The notes beneath the pieces are model-generated. The model did no database searches, was not told the origin of the DNA, and was given only the letters and a program-made list of their open reading frames with translations. Positions 24,096-31,926 of a DNA stretch of 37,170 nt are shown here, one piece after another. Within the stretch, counting starts at the first letter, position 1. Every line of letters begins with the position of its first letter. Source of the stretch: RUG11783 sp964599695 (GTDB lineage Bacteria > Bacillota > Clostridia > Oscillospirales > Ruminococcaceae); assembly GCA_964599695.1 (NCBI GenBank), contig CAZRGP010000026.1:1-37170 (forward strand), in the 5' to 3' direction. The position numbers and the translations under genes are program-made.

Positions 24096-24147
24096 AATGT
24101 CTTGCTGAAGATCAATGATTTTCGGCAAGACATTTTGAGTTTTCTTT
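24096..24147 (+). terminator. Terminator after deglycase 4
   Basis: AAATGTCTTGC (24096-24106) pairs with GCAAGACATTT (24125-24135); the inner bases extend the pairing. It is followed by TGAGTTTTCTTT. Confidence 0.75.
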
Positions 24148-24236
24148 CAAATTGTTACCAAAAAGTAACGAATTTGTCAGATGGTAAATCATGTGTGATG
24201 CGCTTTGTGCACATCTTACAAAAATACAATTCTTAC

Positions 24237-24299
24237 TTGAAAAAATACCGAAAAATGGTCATACTTTATATGTTGACTTTATAACGTTTTATAACGTTT
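24237..24299 (+). promoter_or_regulatory. Promoter and tandem operator of the ABC transporter unit
   Basis: TTGAAA (24237-24242), 17 bases, CATACT (24260-24265) is a plausible promoter. Just downstream, TATAACGTTT occurs twice in direct repeat (24280-24289 and 24290-24299), each sharing TATAACGTT with the island palindrome. Head-to-tail operators after the start suggest a roadblock-type control. The promoter call is weaker than the repeat. Confidence 0.5.
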
Positions 24300-24328
24300 A
24301 ACGAAAAAATACAAGAAGGGACAGTGAA

Positions 24329-25801
24329 ATGAGCGAAGTCGTTCTTCAAATGAACCACGTTACAAAGAACTTCGGCGGTGTTCACGCTCTGACAGACGTC
24401 AGCCTGACATTGCACAAAGGTGAAGTTCTCTGCCTCGTTGGAGAAAACGGTGCAGGGAAGTCCACTTTGATGAACGTTCTTACCGGCGTTGTTCAGCCGA
24501 CTTCCGGAGAGATCATTCTCCATGGGGAGCCAGTTGTAATCAAGAACCCCTCTGACGCATTCAAGCGCGGTATCAGTATCGTACACCAGGAACTGGTGCA
24601 GATGGGTAAACTTACTGTAGCAGAGAATATTTTCGCAGGACGCCTGCCTACCAAGAATGGTCTTGTCGACTATGATCAGCTCTATAAAGACACAGAGGAA
24701 CTGATGGACAGGATCAACATCCACTTCGATCCGAAGGCAAAGGTGCGTCAGTTCAGTATCGCACAATGTCAGTTGATCGAGATTCTGAAAGCTTTGTCAT
24801 ATGATTCTTCGGTCATCGTATTCGATGAGCCTACCGCAGCTCTTACGATCGATGAATGCCAGACATTGTACGGTATCATCCGTGACCTTCAGAAAGATGG
24901 CGTTTCTGTTATCTTCATTTCCCACCGAATGGCAGACATCTATGCGGTCGGAGAGAACGTTGCCGTTTTGCGAGACGGAAGAAACTCCGGTACCGGTGTC
25001 GTAAGCGAGCTTTCTGAGCAGCAGATCATCGCGATGATGGTCGGCAGACACATGGATGACCAGTATGGTGAAAAGCACAACGTTCCTGGAGACGTTGTCC
25101 TTGAGGTCAAGAACCTCAAAAACGACCGTGTTCACGGTGTCAATTTTGAAGTTCGTGCAGGTGAGGTCCTCGGATTCGGCGGACTGATCGGTGCCGGACG
25201 TACAGAGATCCTTCAGGCGATCTTCGGTATCGACAAGTACGAAGGTGAAGTAATCCTTAACGGAAAGCCGATTCACTGCAAGAGCCCGGAAGAAGCGATC
25301 AAACACGGAATCTCACTCGTGTCGGAAAACAGAAAAGACTACGGTTTGATCCTTAAACACTCCATTCTCAAAAATGTCAGTCTGGGTGTCCTCGACACAA
25401 CAAGCAGACACGGCCTGGCTAATAAAAAAGAAGAGGTTGCAATCGCAACCGAGTACATGCAGAAACTTCAGATCAAGGCGAAAAACGGTGACACCAGGGC
25501 AAACGCTCTGTCAGGTGGTAACCAGCAGAAAGTTGTTATTGCCCGTTGCCTTGCTTCCAAGCCTACCGTTTTGTTCCTTGACGAGCCTACCCGAGGCGTA
25601 GACGTCGGTGCGAAGGCAGAAATCTACCGCATCATCGATGACCTTGCATGTCAGGGCGTTGCCATCGTCATGGTATCCTCTGAGCTTCCTGAACTTATCG
25701 CTATCAGCGACCGCATCATCGTTATGCGTGAAGGAGATCAGGTCGGAGAGATGCCTTCTAAAGAGGCGACCGAAGAAAAGATCATGGCGCTTTGCGTTTA
25801 A
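24329..25801 (+). CDS. CUT2-type sugar ABC transporter ATP-binding protein (RbsA/MglA-like)
   Basis: The 490-residue fused double ATPase energises uptake. Domain 1 has Walker A GENGAGKST (near 38-46), degenerate signature FSIAQCQLIE and Walker B VIVFDEPTAAL. Domain 2 has the degenerate Walker A GLIGAGRTE typical of this subfamily, signature LSGGNQQKV and Walker B VLFLDEPTRGVD. Such proteins serve ribose, galactose and AI-2 type importers. With the permease and lipoprotein that follow, it makes a complete importer. Position and the shared operator imply fructosamine uptake. Known Amadori importers are APC, PTS or CUT1 types, so a CUT2 system would be unusual. Confidence 0.92.
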   Translation: MSEVVLQMNHVTKNFGGVHALTDVSLTLHKGEVLCLVGENGAGKSTLMNVLTGVVQPTSGEIILHGEPVVIKNPSDAFKRGISIVHQELVQMGKLTVAENIFAGRLPTKNGLVDYDQLYKDTEELMDRINIHFDPKAKVRQFSIAQCQLIEILKALSYDSSVIVFDEPTAALTIDECQTLYGIIRDLQKDGVSVIFISHRMADIYAVGENVAVLRDGRNSGTGVVSELSEQQIIAMMVGRHMDDQYGEKHNVPGDVVLEVKNLKNDRVHGVNFEVRAGEVLGFGGLIGAGRTEILQAIFGIDKYEGEVILNGKPIHCKSPEEAIKHGISLVSENRKDYGLILKHSILKNVSLGVLDTTSRHGLANKKEEVAIATEYMQKLQIKAKNGDTRANALSGGNQQKVVIARCLASKPTVLFLDEPTRGVDVGAKAEIYRIIDDLACQGVAIVMVSSELPELIAISDRIIVMREGDQVGEMPSKEATEEKIMALCV

Positions 25802-25839
25802 AGATCACAGCATGAATAATGAGAAAGGAAATCAATAAC

Positions 25840-26850
25840 GTGGAAACGAAAAAACAATCTTCCTTCATGAAGAAAATTTTACAATCACAGTATGTTAACC
25901 TTACCGGTATTATCGTGCTGATCATTACGTTCGGCGCAATCGTATATTTTGTAAACCCGCTGTTTCTCAGCAAAGCGAACATCCTGAATGTCGGCAGACA
26001 GATGGTGGTATTTGGAATTATCGCTTGTGCACTTTCTTTCCCGCAGATCGCGGGCAACACGGATATGGGTATTGAGTCCGTTGGCGCTCTTTGCGGAGCA
26101 ATTACCTGCGAGCTGGTCTCTGCGAACAACCCCGGAATCATTCCTTGGAAAACACACCCCGTCCTGGCGATCCTGATCGGTGTAGTTATCGGTGCTCTTT
26201 GCGGACTTCTCAACGGTCTCCTGATCGCTTACACGACCATCCCCGCATTCATTGTTACTTTGGGAACACAGACAGCTCTCCGCGGTGCTACCTACATCGT
26301 AACGAGCAACATGCCGATTTCTCAGCTTGATGAGCGGTTCCTGTGGCTTTCCAGCACGAAGCTTTTCGGAATCAATATTCAGATCTATCTCCTTGCTTGT
26401 TTCTTTATTGTAACCGCATTTATCTTGAATAAGACCACATTTGGGCGTAAAGTGTTTGCAGTCGGAGGCAATGCTCAGGCAGCATATCAGTCCGGTATCA
26501 ACGTAAAGCGGATCACCCTTATGTGCTACATCATCTGCGGAATCATCGCTTCTCTCGCCGGAATTCTCCTTTCCGCCCGTACAAACTCCGCGCAGCCGAC
26601 CGCAATGAACGGATATTCCACAGTTGCTATCTCCGCTTGCGCAATGGGTGGTGTACCGCTTGAAGGTGGTGAAGGTTCCGTAATCGGTATGGTGTTCGGA
26701 TCTCTGATGATGGCAATGCTTACCAACGGCATGAACATGATGGGACTTTCCACAAACTATCAGTACATTTTCCGCGGTGTCATGCTGATCCTGTCTGTCT
26801 TCTATGCACAGTGGATCAACAAGAAGACTGCAGCTCTCGCCAGAGAGTAA
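25840..26850 (+). CDS. CUT2-type sugar ABC transporter permease (RbsC-like)
   Basis: The 336-residue membrane protein has about eight to ten helices of the BPD_transp_2 type. It contains ITFGAIVYFVNPLFLS, GALCGLLNGLLIAYTTIPAFIVTLG, GRKVFAVGGNAQAAYQSGINV (the conserved cytoplasmic loop contacting the ATPase) and GGVPLEGGEGSVIGMVFG. I chose GTG 25840, because AGAAAGGA lies just before it. The in-frame ATG at 25819 has no ribosome-binding site and would include that sequence. It probably forms a homodimer with the fused ATPase. Confidence 0.9.
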   Translation: METKKQSSFMKKILQSQYVNLTGIIVLIITFGAIVYFVNPLFLSKANILNVGRQMVVFGIIACALSFPQIAGNTDMGIESVGALCGAITCELVSANNPGIIPWKTHPVLAILIGVVIGALCGLLNGLLIAYTTIPAFIVTLGTQTALRGATYIVTSNMPISQLDERFLWLSSTKLFGINIQIYLLACFFIVTAFILNKTTFGRKVFAVGGNAQAAYQSGINVKRITLMCYIICGIIASLAGILLSARTNSAQPTAMNGYSTVAISACAMGGVPLEGGEGSVIGMVFGSLMMAMLTNGMNMMGLSTNYQYIFRGVMLILSVFYAQWINKKTAALARE

Positions 26851-26904
26851 TTCATCCGTGATTGTTCCCGAAAGGGAAGAATATATAACTTTTGGAGGGA
26901 AAAC

Positions 26905-27945
26905 ATGAAAAAAGTATTCGCATTACTGCTCGTTCTTGTTCTGTCCTTCTCTCTCGTAGCCTGCGGTAACAATGGTGGCGGTGAAACCACACCTACCGAT
27001 GGTGGCGAGGAAGGCACAGAGAAAAAGATCCGCGTTGCTGCAGTTCCGCAGTATCCGCCGGAAGAGTGGGCACAGACCGTTCTGAACGGAATCCGCGCAG
27101 CTTGTGACTATTATGGTTATGAGTGCGACGACTTCGACTGCAACGGTGAGACAGACCTTCAGAACAACATCCTTCAGGACTGCATTGTTCAGGGTTACGA
27201 TGTCATCATTCTTCAGACCTGCGACGGTACATCCCAGGGTGCTATCGTTCAGGAAGCAATCGATGCCGGTATCGTAGTTGTTGACTTCGACTGCTTGGTC
27301 ATGCAGGCAGACGGAACATCCAACGCAACCGCTTCTGTAAAGAACAACGACAGCCAGGGTGGTGCAGATGCTCTTGAGCTTCTTGTCAAAGCCGTTGGCG
27401 AAGATGCTACCATCCTCTATGTTCAGGAGAACCCCGGTGTAGGTTCCGGACTGTATCGTAATACTGGTCTGCGTGCCGCTGCTGAGAAGTATCCGAACCT
27501 GAAGATGCTCACCAGCCGTCCTTCTGAGTCCGGCCGTGCTGCATATCAGGCATGGGTTCAGGACTGGATCCTTTCCAACCCTGAAATCAGCGGTGTGTTC
27601 TGCTACTTCGGCGATGCTTCCATCGGTGCATACTATGGATGCAAAGAAGCTGACCGTACAGATATTAAGATCGTTGGCTACGATGCTACAGAAGAGCAGG
27701 TCAACATCATGAAGGAAGATGGAGCTGATTGCAACCTGATCGGTTCCATCGCACTGTTCCCCGGCGTTATGGGCGGTGTCTGCGTAGAAGCAGCTCATGA
27801 AGTTCTTGAGAATGGTTATGAGAAGGGCACACCTGACGAGATCGTCTGGATGGAGAATGGCCTTCTGACTCCTGACAATGCTGCCACATTCGAAGATACT
27901 ATTTGGTCTGAACCTGTTACCGACTGGTCCAAGTTTGGCAAATAA
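26905..27945 (+). CDS. Sugar ABC transporter substrate-binding lipoprotein
   Basis: The 346-residue receptor of the PBP1/LacI-like (ribose-binding) type is exported as a lipoprotein. The signal is MKKVFALLLVLVLSFSLVAC, with lipobox LVAC and C20 as the lipidated residue, followed by a Gly/Asn/Thr/Glu-rich linker. The mature domain starts KKIRVAAVPQYPPEEWAQ and includes VQGYDVIILQTCDG and IKIVGYDATEEQVN. GGAGGG lies before the ATG. It ends the ABC unit at a strong terminator. Its pocket determines the import range and is the best entry point for finding the natural substrate. Confidence 0.92.
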   Translation: MKKVFALLLVLVLSFSLVACGNNGGGETTPTDGGEEGTEKKIRVAAVPQYPPEEWAQTVLNGIRAACDYYGYECDDFDCNGETDLQNNILQDCIVQGYDVIILQTCDGTSQGAIVQEAIDAGIVVVDFDCLVMQADGTSNATASVKNNDSQGGADALELLVKAVGEDATILYVQENPGVGSGLYRNTGLRAAAEKYPNLKMLTSRPSESGRAAYQAWVQDWILSNPEISGVFCYFGDASIGAYYGCKEADRTDIKIVGYDATEEQVNIMKEDGADCNLIGSIALFPGVMGGVCVEAAHEVLENGYEKGTPDEIVWMENGLLTPDNAATFEDTIWSEPVTDWSKFGK

Positions 27946-27984
27946 TATCTGAATATGCGGATTGATTAGGATCTGATTAACCGG

Positions 27985-28015
27985 AAAGCGCCGGGAGCGA
28001 TCCCGGCGCTTTTTT
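27985..28015 (+). terminator. Terminator of the ABC transporter unit
   Basis: AGCGCCGGGA (27987-27996), loop GCGA, TCCCGGCGCT (28001-28010), followed by TTTTTT. Confidence 0.9.
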
Positions 28016-28025
28016 CAAACATAAG

Positions 28026-28037
28026 TATAACGTTATA
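28026..28037. promoter_or_regulatory. Perfect palindromic operator before the deglycase 5 unit
   Basis: TATAACGTTATA is a perfect 12-base palindrome and the best copy of the island motif. It lies 62 bases before the deglycase 5 start codon. Confidence 0.65.
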
Positions 28038-28060
28038 GGACGATTTGCTTGACGTCCTAT
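28035..28060 (+). other. Leader hairpin next to the palindromic operator
   Basis: ATAGGACG (28035-28042) and CGTCCTAT (28053-28060) form a perfect 8-base stem with a 10-base loop. It overlaps the operator end by three bases. There is no T-run, so it is not a terminator. Confidence 0.5.
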
Positions 28061-28098
28061 GCAAGGTGAAAATCATTTTACCATTATGGAGGGGTAAC

Positions 28099-29088
28099 AT
28101 GGCAGTAACTGTAAGGAACGCCTCTGTCGAGTCTGTCAATGAGTGCGCTGAAGCCATTGGCAAGCGTTTTTCCGACAAAGGCCTGAAACATATTTATACG
28201 GTCGCGTGCGGCGGGTCCAAAGCGGGTCTGTTCCCGATGTTCTATCTGCTTAACGCGGAAGGCAAGTCATTCCATTCTGAAAACATTACGGCGAACGAAT
28301 TCGCCCTGGCAACTCCCAAAGCATGCGATGATACATCACTTGTTGTCGCAATGTCTGCTGCAGGCGGCACTCCGGAGACGGTTGCTGCCGCGAAAAAAGC
28401 GACGGAACGCGGCGCCTTTGTAGTTACCATCTCTCTTAAGGAAGAGTGCCCTCTTGCGGAGTACAGTGATTTTCACTTTGTACAGGATCCCAATCTTGTC
28501 TCTCTTAGCGGACAGGGCCTGTCTGTAAGGCTTGGCTTTGAGTTGCTTCGCATTTTCGACGGTTATGGAAAATACGATCTTGCTGTCGAAGGATTTAAAC
28601 ACCTGGATGAGATCACAGCTCAGGCCAGGGAGAAGAGCGAAGAAAAAGCCGCAGAGTGGGCAAAATCCCGTAAAGACGATTTTATCTGCTATACCATGGC
28701 AAGCGGCGCCAATTTCAATGTCGCTTACTCCACCGCGATCTGCCATCTGATGGAGATGGAGTGGGTGCATTCAAACAGTATTCACAGCGGCGAATACTTC
28801 CACGGACCTTTTGAGGTCACAGATGAACATGTACCTTTCCTGGTATATGTAAGCGCAGGCAGGACCAGAGCTCTTGATGAGCGCGCTCTCGCTTTCCTCA
28901 ATAAGTACTCCCGCGAAGTCGAGGTCATCGATGCGAAGGAATACGGTGCCGAGGCGTTCGGAGAAGTTGCTGAATATCTTGAGCCCATGGTGGTGGGCGG
29001 CGTAGGCCGTACCTATCTGACCAAACTTGCGGAAGCGAAAAAGCATCCTTTCACATGGCGCAAGTACATGTTCAAGGAAGAGTATTGA
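28099..29088 (+). CDS. SIS-domain fructosamine-6-phosphate deglycase paralogue 5
   Basis: The 329-residue protein has HIYTVACGGSKAGLFP (31-46), loop MSAAGGTPETV (85-95), catalytic pair E219 and H235 in MEMEWVH...GEYFHGPFE, D-E-R-A-L-A-F-L, and C terminus WRKYMFKEEY. ATG 28099 follows GGAGGGG at 28088-28094. It groups with paralogues 4, 6 and 7. Its phosphate loop (A-A-G-G-T) and E-Y-F-H variant set it apart, which may mean a different amine. It leads a four-gene unit with paralogue 6 and two FrlC-like epimerases. Confidence 0.88.
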   Translation: MAVTVRNASVESVNECAEAIGKRFSDKGLKHIYTVACGGSKAGLFPMFYLLNAEGKSFHSENITANEFALATPKACDDTSLVVAMSAAGGTPETVAAAKKATERGAFVVTISLKEECPLAEYSDFHFVQDPNLVSLSGQGLSVRLGFELLRIFDGYGKYDLAVEGFKHLDEITAQAREKSEEKAAEWAKSRKDDFICYTMASGANFNVAYSTAICHLMEMEWVHSNSIHSGEYFHGPFEVTDEHVPFLVYVSAGRTRALDERALAFLNKYSREVEVIDAKEYGAEAFGEVAEYLEPMVVGGVGRTYLTKLAEAKKHPFTWRKYMFKEEY

Positions 29089-29115
29089 TCAGAGTCGTGG
29101 AAGGAGGACAGAATT

Positions 29116-30132
29116 ATGTTAAAAGCAACCAGAGGAGCTGAAGTAAAAGCTACTGCTGAAGCGATTTACCAGGCCATGGAAGGAAAAGGCGGGCTGAAAG
29201 ATGTGTTTTTCGTCGCCTGCGGCGGATCTCTTGCCGCATATTACAGTGCATATTACCTTTTGCGCACCGAGTCCAAAAATGTGGATGCGCAGTTTATGAC
29301 AGCAAACGAGTTCGTATATGCGACCCCTGCAAGGGTCAACGAGAATGCAGTGGTAGTTGCTATGTCCCTTTCGGGCACTCCCGAAACGATCGAGGCAGCC
29401 AAAAAGGCGAAGGAACTTGGCGCAACGACTGTTGTGCTTACAGTGACCAAGGATTCACCTCTTGTTCAGTACGGGGATTACAGTTGGATCTATGGATCAC
29501 AGTCCAATGACGCTGCCGACTCCGACGGTGTGGTCGACAAGGAGACCAGCGGGGAAGCGCTTTGCCTGAGATTCGGTTTCGAACTGCTTCGCCTCTATGA
29601 CAATTATGAGTTCTACGATAAAGCGGTGGACGGCTTTGATAAACTGGACGAGACCTGCCGCAAGATCGCGAAGAAGGTCCGTCTGAGAGCGAAAAAGTTC
29701 GGTGAGGAACACAAGGACGATCCGATCATCTACACATTGGGAACAGGCCCCTCTCTCGGAGAAGCATATATCGAGAGCATCTGCATGTTCATGGAGATGG
29801 AGTGGATCCACAGTTTCTGTTTCAATTCCGGGGAATTGTTCCACGGACCGTTCGAATGCGTTGATTTTGACACGCCGTATGTTATCTTTATGTCAGAAGG
29901 AAAGACAAGGCCGATGGATGAAAGAGCGCTTCGGTTCCTTCAGAAGCATTCCGGTCGTGTTACCCAGGTCGATGCCAGGGAACTCGGTGTAAGTATCATG
30001 GCTCCCGAAGTGGAGGAATATTTCTCCGGACTGATCAACGGAGTTCTTTCAATGGCGCTTGCATCTGCGATCGCATCTGCCAAGATGCATCCGATCCCGG
30101 AGCGCAGATACATGCATCGGTTTGACTATTGA
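29116..30132 (+). CDS. SIS-domain fructosamine-6-phosphate deglycase paralogue 6
   Basis: The 338-residue protein has VFFVACGGSLAAYY (30-43) and catalytic pair E227 and H243 in MEMEWIH...GELFHGPFE. The end is RRYMHRFDY. Compared with paralogue 4, the phosphate loop reads SLSG-TPET with one residue missing. An extra acidic segment (about 129-145, with NDAADSDGVVDKE) lengthens the middle. A GAAGGAGG site precedes the ATG. It is cotranscribed with paralogue 5, 27 bases apart, and with FrlC-like copy 3, 16 bases downstream. Confidence 0.88.
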   Translation: MLKATRGAEVKATAEAIYQAMEGKGGLKDVFFVACGGSLAAYYSAYYLLRTESKNVDAQFMTANEFVYATPARVNENAVVVAMSLSGTPETIEAAKKAKELGATTVVLTVTKDSPLVQYGDYSWIYGSQSNDAADSDGVVDKETSGEALCLRFGFELLRLYDNYEFYDKAVDGFDKLDETCRKIAKKVRLRAKKFGEEHKDDPIIYTLGTGPSLGEAYIESICMFMEMEWIHSFCFNSGELFHGPFECVDFDTPYVIFMSEGKTRPMDERALRFLQKHSGRVTQVDARELGVSIMAPEVEEYFSGLINGVLSMALASAIASAKMHPIPERRYMHRFDY

Positions 30133-30148
30133 TAGGAGAGAAACAACG

Positions 30149-30976
30149 ATGCCCAAGATCAAAAAAGAACAGATCCTCGGTACGAACTTTTCGTACACAG
30201 GTCACCGTCTCAGTTACTGGTTCGAGTCCATGAAACGGCTCGATGTGACCAGAGTTGAGTTTTACGGTTGTTCGCCGCACTGCTACCTGTACGACATCAC
30301 ACCCGAAAGAGCGTATTCTCTTTCCCGTCAGCTCAAGGAAAACGGGCTGGAGGTGTGCGTTTTTACTGCTGAGCAGTGCAATTATCCGATCTCTACCGCA
30401 ATCAATGACTATCGCGTGCGTGAGCGCTCCATCCAGTATTACGAGAAGGCGCTCGATGTGGCTTCCGTACTGGAATCGCCCTACATGCAGATGGTCACCG
30501 GAGGAGGCTACATCGGTGATGATCCGGAAGAGAATTTCCAGCGGACTGCGGATGCGATGTACCGTATCATAAAGAGAGCGGAAAAGCTCGGAATCACGAT
30601 CGTCCTGGAATCGGATCCGACCACATCAGTTGCCAGCATGGCGGATGTGGAACGCCTGATGAAGATCATCAACAGCCCCAATCTGGAAGCGCTGATCGAC
30701 ACCAACGGCATCATGGGTTCCGGAGAGGATTTTGAAGAAGTACTGTCCAGATTCGGAGATCATGTAAAGCATATGCACTTTATCGACGCGATCGGTCCTC
30801 AGCATTGTCTGATTCCCGGAACAGGCAATCTCCCGCTGGAGAAGGACTTTGAGATCATGGAGAAATACGGCTATACCGGTACATTGACGCCTGAATTGTG
30901 GGGCGATCGCTACAACAGCTGGTGTGAAGAAGCGATGCGGCAGAGCCTTGAATTCCTGAGAAGCAGGGCGGAGTAA
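30149..30976 (+). CDS. FrlC-like sugar phosphate isomerase/epimerase (copy 3)
   Basis: The 275-residue TIM-barrel protein has E-F-Y-G-C-S-P-H near residue 30, FTAEQCNYPIS and RERSIQYYEKALDVA. Likely metal ligands are the Glu of IVLESDPT, Asp of ALIDTNG, His of HMHFID and Glu of LTPELWGDRY. The E-S-D motif and T-P-E-L-W-G end are shared only with copy 4, so copies 3 and 4 form a subtype apart from copies 1 and 2. ATG 30149 follows TAGGAGAG; an upstream in-frame start would lie inside deglycase 6. It is cotranscribed with deglycases 5 and 6. Confidence 0.82.
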   Translation: MPKIKKEQILGTNFSYTGHRLSYWFESMKRLDVTRVEFYGCSPHCYLYDITPERAYSLSRQLKENGLEVCVFTAEQCNYPISTAINDYRVRERSIQYYEKALDVASVLESPYMQMVTGGGYIGDDPEENFQRTADAMYRIIKRAEKLGITIVLESDPTTSVASMADVERLMKIINSPNLEALIDTNGIMGSGEDFEEVLSRFGDHVKHMHFIDAIGPQHCLIPGTGNLPLEKDFEIMEKYGYTGTLTPELWGDRYNSWCEEAMRQSLEFLRSRAE

Positions 30977-30988
30977 GGAGGGAGAGCA

Positions 30989-31825
30989 ATGAAAAGAGAA
31001 CAGTTCTACGGATGCAATTTTCACTATACCCGCCATCCGCTTTCCTATTTCATCGACTCGATGAACCGGTTCGATATCCATAAGATCGAGTTCTATGCTG
31101 CGTCACCCCATATGTATGTTGATGACTATACGCCGGGCGAGGCGAGGGAGATCCACCGCAAACTGGACCGCGGCAATCTCGAGGTGATGATCATCACCGC
31201 CGAGCAGTGCCTGTATCCTATCTCGATGGCTACCGAAGATCCCTTCGCCAGGGAGCGTTCGATGCGTTACTACGAAAGAGCTCTCGAACAAGGCTACGAG
31301 CTCGGAGCAAAAGCCCTTCAGATCATGGGCGGATTCGCCACATATGAGGAGATGGAGGAGAACAACTACCACGATCTTGTCATGGACGGACTCTACAGAG
31401 TCTGCAAACACGCAGAGAAACTGGGGATGAAAGTGATCCTGGAATCCGACTGCACCTCCACCGTACGCGACGGAGCTGCGATCAAGGCTACCATCAAGGA
31501 GCTCGGACTTCCGAACCTCACAGGTATGATCGATTTCGGCGCCAGCTGGGATGTGGAAGATTTTGAAGAGACCGTCAAGCTTCTCGGTGACGACCTCTAT
31601 CACATCCATGTCAACGATGTGAAGGACGGCGCACACTGCAAGATCATCGGGACCGGTGATATCCCGATCAAGGAGTGGTTCGCTACTCTTGATAAGTACG
31701 GCTATAAGGGCGGACTTACACCTGAACTTTGGGGATTCCAGTACATCAACTGTGCGGATGAAGCATTTGAGCAGGGCTTGAGATTCTTTGAAAGTTATCT
31801 TCTGGAAACCGGCCAGATGAACTGA
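30989..31825 (+). CDS. FrlC-like sugar phosphate isomerase/epimerase (copy 4)
   Basis: The 278-residue TIM-barrel protein opens MKREQFYGCNFHYTRHPLSY, with E-F-Y-A-A-S-P-H, ITAEQCLYPIS and ARERSMRYYERALEQ. Likely metal ligands are the Glu of VILESDCTS, Asp of GMIDFGASW, His of HIHVNDV and Glu of LTPELWGFQY. It is a tandem partner of copy 3, only 12 bases apart, and closes the deglycase 5-6 unit. I see no terminator before the promoter of deglycase 7, so some read-through is possible. Confidence 0.82.
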   Translation: MKREQFYGCNFHYTRHPLSYFIDSMNRFDIHKIEFYAASPHMYVDDYTPGEAREIHRKLDRGNLEVMIITAEQCLYPISMATEDPFARERSMRYYERALEQGYELGAKALQIMGGFATYEEMEENNYHDLVMDGLYRVCKHAEKLGMKVILESDCTSTVRDGAAIKATIKELGLPNLTGMIDFGASWDVEDFEETVKLLGDDLYHIHVNDVKDGAHCKIIGTGDIPIKEWFATLDKYGYKGGLTPELWGFQYINCADEAFEQGLRFFESYLLETGQMN

Positions 31826-31845
31826 GAAAAATCGGAATTTAGTAG

Positions 31846-31874
31846 TTGCGGGCGATAATAATACGTTATATAAT
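31846..31874 (+). promoter_or_regulatory. Promoter of deglycase 7 overlapped by the operator motif
   Basis: TTGCGG (31846-31851), 17 bases, TATAAT (31869-31874). ATACGTTATA (31861-31870) overlaps the spacer and the first bases of the -10, an ideal repressor position. Confidence 0.7.
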
Positions 31875-31926
31875 GTTTACGGAAAATGCAGCAACTGCTG
31901 ATAATGATTTTAAAAGGAGAAAAAAC

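Noticed and set aside
23124..24128. Long minus-strand frames opposite the deglycase genes
   Set aside because: The same type of shadow occurs opposite several paralogues, as expected from their shared codon pattern, and none has a credible start.
24152..24168. GTTAC-CAAAAA-GTAAC inverted repeat upstream of the ABC unit as an operator
   Set aside because: It is a 5-base stem in AT-rich sequence, unlike the island motif, and could easily be chance.
28035..28060. Leader hairpin before deglycase 5 as a terminator or riboswitch
   Set aside because: There is no T-run after it and no known riboswitch block around it, so only a plain hairpin is reported.
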